A stretch of DNA of 64,000 nucleotides from Neurospora tetraspora (GCF_033439725.1 NW_026944386.1:434001-498000); one strand, 5' to 3'. Shown: positions 34,492 to 46,070, counted from the stretch's first letter. Notes: generated from the letters alone by a model not told the origin. Numbers and translations: made by a program.

Positions 34492-35759
34492 GCGCAACGT
34501 CGACAAAAAACTTTCCTTTTGTTGAGCTCGGACATATTTGACTGACACGATTTGGAATGATGGCTTTTTAACTAATGATATGATGAATGGCGCCAAATCT
34601 TAATGACCTGGAAAAGTTTGGAGTCTGGTAGATTCTCTTGTACATATGTAACATTCTGGGGTTGGTTTTTTTTTTCTTCTACACTGTTACTCCGGGAGAT
34701 GATACCATTGCGATGGAATTTAATCTTGGGAATGGATGATGGATGGATGGGGTTAGTTAATGATTGATGTATGAACATCTTCTCATTCTGCTTACTGGAA
34801 TACGGTAGCTGGGTGGAAGATAGGTTAAAGGTAGATGGTTAAAGAATAACATCTTACAAATTAAATTACTTTGGTTGTCCCCTTTGTGAGTTGGCAGGAC
34901 ATGGCAGGACATGAAGAAACACCACTGTAGTAGCTTTTCGATTCCTACTGAAGTCAGCCATATTGTCCACAGCCGAGGGGGAAAACGAAGAGGAGAGCGT
35001 AAAGCAAGTTATCATTTAGCAGCTTGATCGAGTCAATGTGGATTGCTCATGTTGACATTGCGACGGGAGTTCGCGGTAATCGACACCTCTGCCGAGTGGA
35101 ATGAGATAGTCCACGAGTCCTTGCAGAGCCAGCTTCAACTTCTTCCCCCTCCTCCAGATGACGTTCATCTAAGCCATTTCGTTCCGCCAACGTTCAACCA
35201 CACCTGCCACATCTTTCCCTTCCCATGAAAAACTCCCTCCCGCCCAAGCTTCATTTTTCCCATTGATGTCCCGATCAACACATCCACTGAGCCCGGTGGG
35301 AAGCGTAAATCTAGGACGGTCACTGGTGACATATGACCCTCCATGGGGGAAAAGACGTCCAAGTCAGGTCTCCCGACCACCATGAGCAATCCGTCCGTCC
35401 ACGCTCACTCGCTCAGTTGTTGAAGAAGAAGCAAACCCAAGAATACAATGCTTTTAGATAGTACGGTAAATCTATAACACCTTATTTACAACAAGCCAAT
35501 ATAACACATGATAACTTTTGTGGTAGTTCATACAAGCCATAACATCATAACGCACGTGCCCTCTCCCATTTTTCTACCCCATTCTCTTCCCCCACCAAGC
35601 TTTTCGAGCTCCTCCTCAAGCATCTCTCCTACTCCGTCAAGTTTGTCTGTCATCTAGGCGCTCAAGCTCCTCCGCTGGCCTGGCCGCTCTCAGTCGTCCG
35701 GCTCCTCAATCTGCTCTGCTCGTTCTCTTCCCCAAATGTACGTTGGGATCCAACCCGCT
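34492..35759. other. Spacer between the convergent CFEM and psq/CENP-B genes
   Basis: 3' flanks of two genes. GATGGATGGATGG repeats lie near 34736-34750 and GGCAGGACATGGCAGGACATG near 34896-34913. No supported gene. Confidence 0.45.
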
Positions 35760-36833
35760 CTAATGCCTTCCGTTGTTCGTGGCAAACCTGGAATACCGCT
35801 GCGAATCCATCAACAGCTGTTGATCAGGCGTTTGCTCATCTTCGTACTCTTCTTCGTCCTTGACTTGGACATTATCATCTTCTTCCTCTTCGTCCTCCTC
35901 CACGTCGTCGTCCTCTTCCATCATGACAATTTGATCTTGGTCCTGCTCCATCAGTTCTGGATCAACATCCTCTTCTTCCTGTTGCTGGCGCTGGCGGCTA
36001 TTCTTTTGCTGCTGCTGAACAGCAGGAGCAGAAGTAGCAGCAGGAGTAGGAGTAGGAGTCTGCGGCGGCGGCGCGAACCTCGCCTGCGCCTGCGCCGCCG
36101 AACCAGGGGCAGTGTGACCGTGACCGTTCGCGCCATTAGCGGCGGCGACCGGCGTGGGGGTGTTGACAACAGCAGCAGAAGCAGCGGAAGCAGAAGCAGC
36201 AGCAGAGGCAGAAGCAGCACTACCAGCCTGCTTCCCCCTCAACCCCTTCTTCAACTCCTTCCTCCTCGCCTCCCTCGCCGCTTTAAGCTGGGGATGTCGT
36301 TGCATGAACTTGGGTCCCCAATGCTTGCCCACCGTCACACTACCACTACCCAATCCTTCCCCCTCTTGCCCCTCTCCCTCCCCTTGACCTTCCTTATTAA
36401 CCCCCTTCTCCTTCTCCTTCTCCGCCGTCCCCTTCCTAACCAGCGCCGTCCTCACCCCTCCCTTCTTTTGACTCTGCCCCTGCCCCTGCCCCTGCGCACC
36501 CTCCTTCAATCCAACCTCCAAAACCCGATCAGCAAACCGCCTGATATCCTCCATCTTAACCGGCAGTCCCAAGTTCTCTTGAGCCAGCACCCACATGGCG
36601 ATGTTCTCCTCTTGCTCGGGCGTGAGTTTTTGCATTTCCCGCGAAGAAGTCTCGTAGGAGCGCTTGGCTTGCGGTGTGCCTTGGAAGTGCCGCTGAAGCG
36701 TGGAGAAGGGGATGGAGTGCGCTTGGGCGGCTTTGCGGATGGAGAGGCTGCCGGAGGAGACGGCGGCTATGGCGGCGGAGAATTGGGAGGGAGTGTATTG
36801 TTTTATGTGGGAGGTGGAGCGGGGGCCGGGCAT
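35760..36833 (-). CDS. Psq/CENP-B-type helix-turn-helix DNA-binding protein
   Basis: Single exon, 357 residues. The N-terminus QYTPSQFSAAIAAVSSGSLSIRKAAQAHSIPFSTLQRHFQG is a psq-type helix-turn-helix. It is followed by a CENP-B/Tc5-type helix-turn-helix (LTPEQEENIAMWVLAQENLGLPVKMEDIRRFADRVLE ... HWGPKFMQRHPQL). This tandem is the DNA-binding part of pogo/Fot1 transposases. The DDE catalytic domain is absent. Instead the protein continues with K/E/G-rich, Ala/Ser-rich (GCAGAAGCAGCA repeats at 36165-36225) and strongly acidic segments. It is probably a nuclear regulator domesticated from a transposase, although a truncated transposon gene is possible. The start has a run of purines on the coding strand before ATG. 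It is divergent from POLD4. Confidence 0.82.
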   Translation of the reverse strand: MPGPRSTSHIKQYTPSQFSAAIAAVSSGSLSIRKAAQAHSIPFSTLQRHFQGTPQAKRSYETSSREMQKLTPEQEENIAMWVLAQENLGLPVKMEDIRRFADRVLEVGLKEGAQGQGQGQSQKKGGVRTALVRKGTAEKEKEKGVNKEGQGEGEGQEGEGLGSGSVTVGKHWGPKFMQRHPQLKAAREARRKELKKGLRGKQAGSAASASAAASASAASAAVVNTPTPVAAANGANGHGHTAPGSAAQAQARFAPPPQTPTPTPAATSAPAVQQQQKNSRQRQQQEEEDVDPELMEQDQDQIVMMEEDDDVEEDEEEEDDNVQVKDEEEYEDEQTPDQQLLMDSQRYSRFATNNGRH

Positions 36834-37948
36834 TTTGGCGGTGGTTGGTTTGGGAGGGGGGTTTGATGGGGGATGGATGATGGGTGATGATGTTGGTGGG
36901 TGGGTTGGTTGATGGGATGATTTGAACGGGCAATCCTAGAGATAGTAGGTTCGAAGATGGTCGAGTTGCGAGTTTAGAGGTGCCCAACTCGACTTGGTAT
37001 GGGTAACTGAGCCGGGAGATGGAGGTGGTGAAGATGCTATCTCGGTAACCTTCCTTTGGGCTGAGGTTGAGGCTGATGAAACGTTTCTTGTGAAGACCTA
37101 GGTCCGTTTAGGTGGAATGACTGAGATGGTTCAGTCGAGATCTGAAGAGTTGGTTGGAGTTGTAGACTCTTCGGATATCGCGTGTAAGAGAAGTGATGCT
37201 CGCTAAAGAATTTGTTAGTTGCGTGACCTGACCAAAACCAAAACTTGCCTGGAGGATGCTGACCGAGGCAAGTGGGATGAGAAACTTACCGGCAAGAAAG
37301 AAACAGGTATATACTCTTCAATTGTAGGAAAAAGTTCGATGACGAAAGTGGTGTCGTGATCCAAGAGTCAAGTGTCCAGGTCGCTCCTCAAGAAATCTCC
37401 AGTTCGAAAAAAGTTTAAGATGGAAAAGAATGGACGAGCGCTAACAGTTCAATTACGTGGCGCTACGCATATCCTGTTAGCGACCCAAGAATCTGCGGCG
37501 CCACTTGAATCAGGCAACCTTGACCGGAACACGTGACCTGGCGCATTTGTCGCGCCTCTGGGTTGGCCCGCCAGCACTGCAATGGTCCACTAAAATGCAC
37601 GCCCGTCTGCATGCGTGCGTGTGCACCTGACGTACGTCTCGGCGTCTCGCGCTCTTTCGTCTGAACAACAAACCTTTGTTTATCTCTTTCAAGTATTCAT
37701 CAGGCTGTGACTATCCTCACCATTTATCATTGGACTGATATATTCATCACAACATACTCAGCGCAATACATCTACTTCAATATCACCAATTCACACCTCA
37801 ATCCCGTACTCCACCCGCCTGACGTCATCCGCCACTGCAGCACCCAAAACACTGAACCTTCGCGTCAACGACATCTCCGAAGACAAGAACAGCTCGGCAC
37901 AAGAATAACTCGAAGAATCAATCAATCAATCACCAGATCCTTTCCAAA
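36834..37948. promoter_or_regulatory. Divergent promoter region of the psq/CENP-B gene and POLD4
   Basis: 1.1 kb between two divergent starts. It contains TTTGTCGCGCC (about 37546), resembling an E2F/MBF site, and CAATCAATCAATCA just before the POLD4 start. No coding frame is supported. Confidence 0.35.
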
Positions 37949-38784
37949 ATGCCAGTAACACGCAAATCCACCCGCTCTCGCGGCGCCGCCGCCGCCGCCC
38001 AAGGCAAACAGCAGACCCTCTCCTTCAACCACCGCATCACCAAGCCGACCGTCAAAGCCGGCAAAGACCTTCTCGTCAAACAGGAGGAGGCACCTAAGAC
38101 CGTAACCGAGACCAAGGACGTCAAGGTCGAACACAAAATCGAGGTCGAAGACGATGTCATTGAAGTACCCGAGACCGAGTCTCAGTCGGAAGAGGCATAC
38201 GAGGAGAAGGAGAAGAAGCCACATGCCAAGGCGAAGAAGCCTGCGAAGAAAGCCGTGACTAAGGATGTCAAGAAGGAAACCAAGGAGGTCTTCAAGGAGA
38301 AGGAGGGAGAACCAGAGCCGAAGAGGAGCGAAGTCGAGCTCCGCGCCCTCGAGCTCCCGCAGTCCGCTATTGACTCCTACTGGCTCTCCATCGACTCGGC
38401 GCGCATGGCGCGGACTGTGCACAAGAAGCATACCGAGGGACTGACGACGGGGGAGAAAGTGCTGAGGTATTTTGATGTTAGCAGTCATTATGGTGTAAGT
38501 TCTTTTTCCCTTCTTTCTTCCCCTTTATCGACCTCCTTCCGCTCTTTGTCGTTTCGAAAAGAAAATTGAGAATTGGGGCTATGTGGCTGACGCTTATGAA
38601 AATGGGGTAGCCTTGCATTGGAATCTCCAGATTGAAGCGCTGGCAGAGGGCGGAGAGACTGGGTCTTAATCCGCCACTTGAGGTTCTGGCTGTTTTGTTG
38701 AGGGAGGAGAAGGAGAGCGGGAATAGGGCTATTGAGAGGGCGCATATGGATGAGCTCATGAATAGTGTTAGCACTGGGCCTTAA
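37949..38784 (+). CDS. POLD4: DNA polymerase delta subunit 4 (Cdm1/POLD4 family)
   Basis: Two exons, 37949-38494 and 38611-38784, separated by a 116-bp intron, give 239 residues. The small subunit stabilises the replicative polymerase delta complex. The spliced segment VLRYFDVSSHYG then PCIGISRLKRWQRAERLGLNPPLEVLAVL is the family signature; human POLD4 has the equivalent YGPCTGITRLQRW and GLEPPPEV. The intron sits exactly between YG and PC. Near the N-terminus QQTLSF (residues 21-26) is a PCNA-interaction-like motif, slightly short of the full consensus. Residues ~30-125 are K/E-rich and low in complexity, making the protein about twice the human length. It would act in the nucleus at replication forks. 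Confidence 0.92.
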
Positions 38785-39290
38785 ACCAGGTTCTCGGCTT
38801 TGGAAAGACAGTTTGGGGGAGTGTGGGAAACGGCCAGCGGCTTTTAAGTATGGAATGGGATGGGATAAGGGGGTCACAGTACACAGTTTTAGCTGGATTG
38901 GCGAGGTGTTTCTGGGAAATGATGTTCGGGAGTTGGTATTCGGGAGATTTACGTTGGGTATGAACATGTAGCAACGTAACGAATGGGATTTGGGTCGGGT
39001 TTCAGGTCGCATCGATGCTATACTATCCACATGTCAACGATGCGCCAAGTACTCTATAACGTCTCTTTTCTCTAGGATCAACATTCTAAAAAAAATCTAG
39101 TAGGTGTATCCGCGGCCTCATCTTGTCTGGTCCATTTTTCTTTCCCTTCTCCGATTTCTCCCTCTTGTTCCTCCGTCTTTTCTTACTTCTTTCTGCGTCT
39201 TCTAGGCAGGCCATCCCTTTTTTGCTGTACTATCTCCAGTCCAGTACTTCACCAGACCCCCCTAACAAAAGCCTCCCAGCCCCCCAACAT
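38785..39290. other. Spacer between the convergent POLD4 and QNG1-like genes
   Basis: 3' flanks, T/C-rich in the second half. No supported gene. Confidence 0.45.
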
Positions 39291-40692
39291 CTAATACCAA
39301 ATACTCCTCGTCCTATGATGCGGAATCTTCTCCCCTCCCTCAGCCTCCAACTCCTTCACAACATCATACAAAAAGAAATCGATCAACACCGCATTCACCT
39401 TCCCCTTCGCCTCGGGATGCTCCCAGATAATCTCCCGTCTAATCAACTCCACGCACCAAATGCTGCACGCCCTTAACTGCATCTCCCACTCTCCTCCATG
39501 CTCAATCATCCTCTTCTCGCGCACAGCCGCCTCCAGCGTGGGACCGTACAACAGGCAGTTGAGCTGCCAGAGCATCTGCGGGATGCGGTAGTCGGCGAAC
39601 ATGGTGATTTTGTCGATGTCAGAGAAGGAACCGTAGGATTGCCCTTCGAAACAGGCCCAGAGGTCGGCGACGAAGATTTGCGCGCGTTTGAGAATGCGGA
39701 TGGGTTGGCGCCGGCCGGGGTGGGGGTGGATGTCAGCGAAGCAGGGGAAGTCGGAGGCGAGGAGGTTGACGAGGGCGGCGGCTGAGCCGTTTGCCTCTTC
39801 GATGAGGTCGAGGACGGAGCCGTCGTATTTCTCGTGGAGGACTTGGCCGGCTTCACGGAGACAGTCGAATCGTTCTTGCAGGAGGGGGATCTCCTCGTCT
39901 GTGGCGGACCTGAAGACGTTGCGGAGGACGTCTAGGGTGAATTCTTCTTCATTGATCCAGAAGGCTGGGTCGGTGATGGGGATTCCTGCGATAGGACGCC
40001 TGTGGTCAACGAAAGGTTCCTTTATTGTTTACATACCGCAAATTCTCACTCATAACGGAGATGCTCTTTGGGTTAGGCCACACCTTATGCGGGCGTTGTT
40101 AGCCCGCTCTTAGCTACATATGCGGCGATCTTGCAACTGGATTGGTTCATAAGCCTAGTATGACCCACAAAGCATATCCGTTATAAGTGAGAATTTGCGG
40201 TAGCTACAATACGACCACAACAAACACATCATCACAGTCAACAACAACAACAGAGACAATAACCAACCTACCTTCCTCTAACCCCCTCTGCAACCCCGCC
40301 ACCAAATTCCAATACCCCGTATGCCTCTTCCCCCTATACTCGATCTGAAACCTCTCCTCCTCGCTCTTCTCCGACCAGAACGAAAAGTTGAGGATATCCA
40401 TCGCAAAAATAAACTTAACCGTCTCCTCATTTTTCTCCTTGGGGTGGAGTTCGTGCGTCGACCAAGTGGCTGGCGAGTACTCCCGCTGCTGCATCTGCTC
40501 CCAGATGGTGTTGGCAGCCTTTTTGCACCCGCGCATGTCCAGGGCCACGTCGATGGCGTGGTTGTAGACGAATTCGGCGGATTCGAGGACGCCGGTCTCG
40601 GCGGCGGTAGGGGTGGCGGTGTTGCCCATGAGGTGTTGACGCAGGAGCTCGAGGAGCTCGGGGTCGGTTTCTTCGTCGGAGGAGTAGGACAT
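39291..40692 (-). CDS. QNG1: Queuosine 5'-phosphate N-glycosylase/hydrolase (DUF2419, QNG1-like)
   Basis: Two exons, 40692-40272 and 39985-39291, give 371 residues after removing a 286-bp intron. The protein releases queuine from queuosine 5'-phosphate so that it can be reused for tRNA wobble modification. It matches the family in ESAEFVYNHAIDVALDM, TGYWNLVAGLQRGLEEG, IPITDPAFW, LKRAQIFVADLWACFEG, FSDIDKITMFADYRIPQ and CSIWCVELIRREI. Splicing joins GLEEG to IPITDP exactly as in relatives. The intron is much longer than its neighbours' introns because it holds a 165-bp TA-flanked MITE. Fungi such as Neurospora do not make queuosine, so use of salvaged queuine is implied. It is divergent from UBA2. 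Confidence 0.92.
40036..40200. mobile_element. TA-flanked MITE inside the QNG1-like intron
   Basis: 165 bp with terminal inverted repeats of about 38 bp. The left end CCGCAAATTCTCAC(T)CATAACGGA matches the reverse complement of the right end CCGCAAATTCTCAC(T)TATAACGGA, and both continue to GGGT with few mismatches. The dinucleotide TA lies on each side (40034-40035 and 40201-40202), as in Tc1/mariner/pogo insertions. A second, inner hairpin GCGGGC..GCCCGC lies at about 40090-40110. There is no coding capacity. N. crassa has a short TA-associated inverted-repeat element called Guest; I cannot tell if this is related. Confidence 0.85.
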
Positions 40693-41693
40693 TTTGGGGG
40701 TGGACTTAAGGGTGTGTTGATGAGATGGGAGGTGTAGGGGAATGTAGAAAAGTGAAGAGATGGGAGTTTTGAGAAGAGAGGAGTGATGAATTGTGATTTT
40801 TTGAAAAGTCATGAAGTTTGAGGAAGGGGTGTTGGAAGTCCGTGCCCTGGGCCGCCCATTCACTTAGCGCCCATTCACCGGCACTCCCTTCCAGGTATTT
40901 AGGCTGCCCTGGTTTCCGTTTCTCCTCTTCCGTTAGACAACTCAAGAATCAAACCCTTTTCGTTGTCGCCGCCTTTTCCGGCCTCCAACAAGGGGGTCAG
41001 GGAAGGAGTGAGCAAACGGGACTGGAAGGTTGCATTGTGAGTGTAGCACTGTCAGGGGCAAAGATAACCCTGAGAGTATGACTACCAGGAACTGATCCTC
41101 TTGAACTCGTGGGAGCGAACACTCGAGTTTATGGTCAGAAAACTGATATCCTGGATTCATACTCATACTTCTCATACGTAGAGCCTAGAACATTCTCTAA
41201 AAACACCGACCCAGTCTTTGTTTGTCTGCATGTTCCTCTTTCAGATGGTCAGCCGTTATGAATAAGTGGACCCCCACCGCAACACAAAATCAAAGTGGTT
41301 GCAGCTTGCAGCAGGGCGACCAATAAGACTCGGAACTTACCGTGTGCCTGCCGGAGGATCGTCAAGGCCAACCCCGGAATGCTTTAGCGTGTCGCTGAAA
41401 GGAATCATGACGCGCGACCACCAGAAGTGCTGAAGTCTTGACCTGGAAGGAACTGTCGCTGTCTGCCGATTCAGTGGTCGCTACTTTCCTCTGACTTTGC
41501 ATCCACGAGGCTGAACTTGCTCCATTTCAGCTTTTCCTCACCTCTTTCCTGGCTTGACATCAGATTGTCCTGGGTCAACAGTGATCGCCCGCTCAACGTG
41601 AAACAATAAGCAGCGAAAAGTCCGCACCCCGAACCACATTCAAGCTTGGTCGCACCTTTGGTTGTCCAGGCGCAAGCCTCTTCAACTCTCGCG
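40693..41693. promoter_or_regulatory. Divergent region between QNG1-like and UBA2 genes
   Basis: 1 kb between two divergent start codons. No further gene is supported; overlapping short frames lack domains. A C/T-rich stretch lies just upstream of QNG1 on its strand. Confidence 0.35.
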
Positions 41694-44040
41694 ATGGACC
41701 CCACGATGGGCAATCCCATGGTCCCCATGACCGCGCAAATACCAGTGCCAGTTGCGCAGCCTATCCCCTTGCCGGTGTTGACGCGGGATAGCTACAACTC
41801 GCAATCACTAGGGCGGTCTTTAAATGGCAATGTCAAGCAGGTACGTGCCTTCCGTGACCACGATAAACCTCCCCGTCGCTTTCATCCCAAGTCGTCTCCT
41901 CGGCAACCAGTGAAGGCCTTAAATGCTGTCGCAACTGGCTTGTATAGAATTCACTTCCCAATGCCCCTCCAAATCCAAACCACCCTTCCTGCTCGTCGCG
42001 CCCACAACCACCATCATGGCTTCCGAGTTGACTACCGAAGCGGTTCTCGCGGCAACTCCGGCAGAAACTCCCGAGACTCTGCTAACGACTTCCTCACAGG
42101 CGCGCGTGCTTATGGTAGGCGCCGGCGGCATCGGCTGCGAACTCCTCAAGAACCTCGTCCTTACCGGCTTCGGCGAAGTCCACGTCGTCGATCTCGACAC
42201 CATCGATCTCTCGAACCTCAACCGACAGTTTCTCTTCCGTCACGAACATATCAAAAAGTCCAAAGCCCTTGTGGCCAAGGAAGCCGCGCAAAAGTTCAAC
42301 CCCGCCGTCAAGATCGTCGCCCACCATGCGAACATCAAAGACGCGCAGTTCAACATCGAGTGGTTCAGCAGTTTCAGGATAGTCTTCAACGCCCTCGACA
42401 ACCTCGAAGCCCGTCGCCATGTCAACAAGATGTGTCTCGCCGCCGACGTCCCCCTCATCGAGAGCGGAACAACTGGTTTCAACGGCCAGGTACAAGTCAT
42501 TAAGAAGGGTGTTACCGCCTGCTACGATTGCGCGCCGAAGGAGACGCCGAAGTCCTTCCCCGTATGCACGATCCGCAGCACACCGAGCCAGCCCATTCAC
42601 TGCATAGTGTGGGGCAAGAGTTATCTGCTCAACGAAATCTTCGGAGCGAGCGAAGACGAGTCAGCATTCGATCATTCTGTTGATGGCGACAATGCGCAGG
42701 AGATCGAGGAACTCAAGAGGGAGTCGGCAGCGTTACGAAAGATCAGGAATTCTGTGGGTACAGAAGAGTTCGCGCAGATGCTCTTCGAGAAGGTGTTCAA
42801 AACGGATATTGAGCGGTTGCGTTCGATGGAGGACATGTGGAAGACGCGCAAGCCGCCTGAGCCACTCAACTACAAGGACCTTCTCGAAAAGGCCAAGTCG
42901 CTAGACAAGGAGAAGGTGCTCAAGGATGCTCAGAAGGTGTGGTCGCTAGAAGAGAACCTCGTTGTCTTCAACGACAGTCTCGAGCGACTTAGCAAGCGGG
43001 TTCTGGAGAGCAAGAACGCTGGCCAAGAATCCATCATCACCTTTGACAAGGACGACGAGGATACCTTGGACTTTGTCGCCGCGAGCGCCAACATCCGCTC
43101 AGCGGTGTTCGGTATTGACAGAAAGTCAAAGTTCGACATTAAGCAAATGGCGGGCAACATTATCCCTGCTATCGCAACGACCAACGCCATCGTTGCTGGT
43201 CTTTGCGTGCTGGAGGCATTCAAGGTCCTGAAGGGCCACTACGAGCAGGCAAAGGAAGTTTTTCTCACGCCGTTTGCTAATGCGCGCATGTTGGCTTCCG
43301 ACAAGTCAAGGGAGCCTAACCCTGATTGCCCGGTCTGCGGTGTCTACCAGACGAGAGTTTTTGTCGATCTGGAGAAGGCGACGCTTAATGATCTGGTAGA
43401 ACATTTGATCAAGACGGACTTGGGGTATGGCGAGAAGGACTTCGCCATCAGTAATGAGGTCGGCATCTTGTATGATCCTGATGAGACGGATAATCTGGAG
43501 AAGAAGCTTTCGGAGCTGGGTATGTCGTTTTTGCTTCTGGTTATCAAGAGAGTCGCTAACATCGTGCAGGCATCAAATCCGACTCCTTCCTGACCATCAC
43601 CGACGAAGACGACGAGGAGCCGTTCGTCAACGTCGTCATCGCCATCCAAGAAGCGTACGTCCTTTTATACCCCTTCCACGTTATACCATCACTAACACTC
43701 CCAAAGCAAGGAGCCTCTAGGAGACAAACCCGTTAAGGGTATCCTCGACCCAGAGGATGTCAAGATCCCACTCAAGCCCAAGAAGCAGCCGCAGCCCGAG
43801 CTCGTAGCCACCCCCGCACCAACCAACGGTAACAGCACATCAAACGGCCAGAACGGAGGAGTCATAGACCTCGACGGTGATGAGCCAATGGCGACACCAG
43901 CCAAGTCGCTCAAGCGCGGACATCCCGAAGATGCAGAGGGTCCATCGGTCAAGAAGATCAAGGCCAACGACAAGGCGGCGGATGATGATATCGTCTTCAT
44001 CGAGGATAGTGCGGGTGCTATCGTTATTGATGATGACTGA
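41694..44040 (+). CDS. uba2: SUMO-activating enzyme subunit UBA2 (E1 catalytic subunit)
   Basis: Four exons, 41694-41840, 42100-43519, 43570-43654 and 43707-44040, give 661 residues. UBA2 with AOS1 adenylates SUMO and passes it to UBC9. Exon 1 ends RDSYNSQSLGRSLNGNVKQ and joins ARVLMVGAGGIGCELL, the continuous family sequence with the ATP-binding loop. LDTIDLSNLNRQFLF follows. The catalytic cysteine is Cys205 (PVCTIRSTP), and zinc-binding CxxC pairs are CYDC (190/193) and CPVC (NPDCPVCG). The ubiquitin-fold part is in exons 3-4. The tail has a basic KRGHPEDAEGPSVKKIK nuclear signal and hydrophobic-acidic DIVFIEDS and AIVIDDD motifs resembling SUMO-binding motifs. A false start MASELTTEAV at 42016 is open through the 259-bp first intron but would lack the conserved exon 1. 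Confidence 0.94.
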
Positions 44041-44215
44041 TTGGCTTCGCACATCAGCACTTTACTGTGTCCTGTCCGCGGCACACTGTTGCGTTGCAGA
44101 CTCGGCTCATAGGTAGGCCGTGGTTACGGTCACCATATACTACTACAAAGCTTGCTATTCTTGCTATACTAGCCGCTTGATCACCACGGATACCCACGGG
44201 AAGCGGTGCGTCGTT
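44041..44215. other. Short spacer between convergent UBA2 and SDR genes
   Basis: 175 bp between two stop codons. The 3' untranslated parts probably overlap. Nothing else was seen. Confidence 0.5.
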
Positions 44216-46070
44216 TTAGACAGAACTTAACCCACCGTCGAGATTGAGTACGCAATTGTTTGCATACGGATTCTTGATGAGGAAGAGGGCGGCGTCGGCG
44301 ACTTCATCTGTTGTTCCGAAACGACCTAAGGGGATTTGTTGGAGGATCGAAGGGTTTTTGAGACCTAGATGAGATGAGAGATGTCAGTTGGGTCCTGCCA
44401 TGGAGATCTTGAATGACTGATAGTCAAATGAGATGATCTGGGCTCTTTTGAGACATTTGCAATTTCTAGCGGGGCGAAAGAGACTAAGGAACAAAATGGA
44501 TTGAAGATCAAGGGGATGAATGATGATGATAGTGTAGATTCTTGTTTAGAATACGTCTGATAGATCATAAGGATTCCTCCTTCGATCTTGTCGTTGTTCT
44601 AGTGTGTGTAGGGCGTTGACCTAAGGATGATATGGATTGGACGGATGGGCATGTATTGCAAGTGCGAGCTGTTGGTTCTCTTGTTCTTGATGTTCGTCTA
44701 CGCGAGGAATGCAAGCTTTCAGAGAAGAGCCCATCTGCCAGTTGTACCCAGCCTTCCATACGAATAGAACGAAACGCCCGAGTGAAAAGGATTCCATAAA
44801 GTGCTTGCAAGGTCATCATCGTGGATGCTCAGTCCACAGTTACGTATCAATCTCGAGGATATATCACTTGAACAACAGAAGCAAAGTGCGAAGAAGAGGA
44901 AAAGTGAAAAGACTCACCAGTAGTCATGTCCGTCTCGACATACCCCGGCAGAACGGCGTTGACTCTTATCCCGGATCTGCCGTACTCGTTTGCGAGGGAG
45001 GTTGTTAAGCCTGTTCGTTGTCGTCCATGTTAGCTAGTGTTGCTCATCCTTTTTCATACTTCCTATCCCTCTGATGCCCTCATATCATATCCCACGATTT
45101 CCATTCTTTTCCGTTCCTCTTGCCGTTTGATGCCTTGAATCCTCGTCCGTCACTTCCTCATCAGGGCATCTCATACACCCTTCCTCGTCCTTCGCCTTTT
45201 CCCTACCTACTCTAACCAACCAGTCCAGTCCATGTTCATTATCCGTCCGTCCCCTTTCAACTCCCATCTTCGTTCACCCACCCACCCCTGGGCTTTCTTC
45301 CCATCACCAACCAGCCCATCCTTCAATCAAACACGACGGATGTAATCCAAACAGAGAGAAATAAAAAACTTACCAACAACCCCAGCCTTAGCAGCCGCAT
45401 AAACACTCGTTCCCACCACCCCCTTTTGCGCGAGTAGACTTGCCACGTTGACGATTACGCCCCGTTCAGCTACCCCCTCTTGAACTCCCTCTTGCACCTC
45501 TTGCGCCTCTCCCTTTGACCCTTCTTGAACCGCTTCCGTAGGCCCCTCCGCTTTCGGTTTACTTGTACTACTGCGATTGCGATTCCGCAACATAGCCCTC
45601 CCAACGAATTTACACCCCAACACCGTCCCCGTCAGATTCGTGCCCACCAACTCCTCCACTTCCTCCACCGCGGTCTTCATCAACGGCGAGCGCTGCGTGA
45701 TTCCGGCGCAGTTGATCAGGATGTCTACCCTCCCGCAACTCTTCAATAACCCCTCCCAAGACTCTGCGCTTGTTACGTTTAAGGGGTGGTAGGATACCCT
45801 TTTGTCGCCATCCGGCGGGGGGGTTGAGGCGTCTGGTTGGGTTTTGGATGGGGATGGGGAGCTGCTGGTGCTGGTGGAAGAGGCTGGGGAGGAGGGTGTT
45901 GGTTGGGAAGACTGGGAGAGGAGTAAAGATTGGGCGTGGCGGAGGGTTGATTCGGTTCTGCCCAAAAGGGTGACGGAGCAGCCTTCGATGTGGAGGCGGC
46001 GGGCGATGGCGAGACCGATGCCGCTGCCGCCGCCGGTTATGAGGGCGTGTTTGTGGAGGAGGGTGCGCAT
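44216..46070 (-). CDS. Short-chain dehydrogenase/reductase, FabG/OAR1-like
   Basis: Three exons, 46070-45374, 45010-44918 and 44364-44216, give 312 residues. The fold is a classical SDR: NADP-binding TGGGSGIG (near residue 12), [14 protein letters not shown] and the YAAAK catalytic pair (Tyr and Lys, near residue 225). The second exon gives [26 protein letters not shown], and the third gives [19 protein letters not shown] and NLDGG. This is close to 3-oxoacyl-ACP reductase, which in fungi (OAR1) works in mitochondrial fatty acid synthesis, but a carbonyl reductase role is equally possible. There are two extra low-complexity inserts: a Ser/Pro-rich loop after the first helix (about residues 50-80) and a charged V/Q/E-rich loop with QEGVQEGV repeats before the catalytic serine. 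The introns are long (363 and 553 bp) for this genome. Confidence 0.88.

Noticed and set aside
41923-42099. N-terminal extension of UBA2 from ATG 41923 or 42016
   Set aside because: The conserved UBA2 start lies in exon 1 at 41694-41840, and GT-AG sites with a GCTAAC branch point remove this stretch. The alternative start is kept only as a finding.
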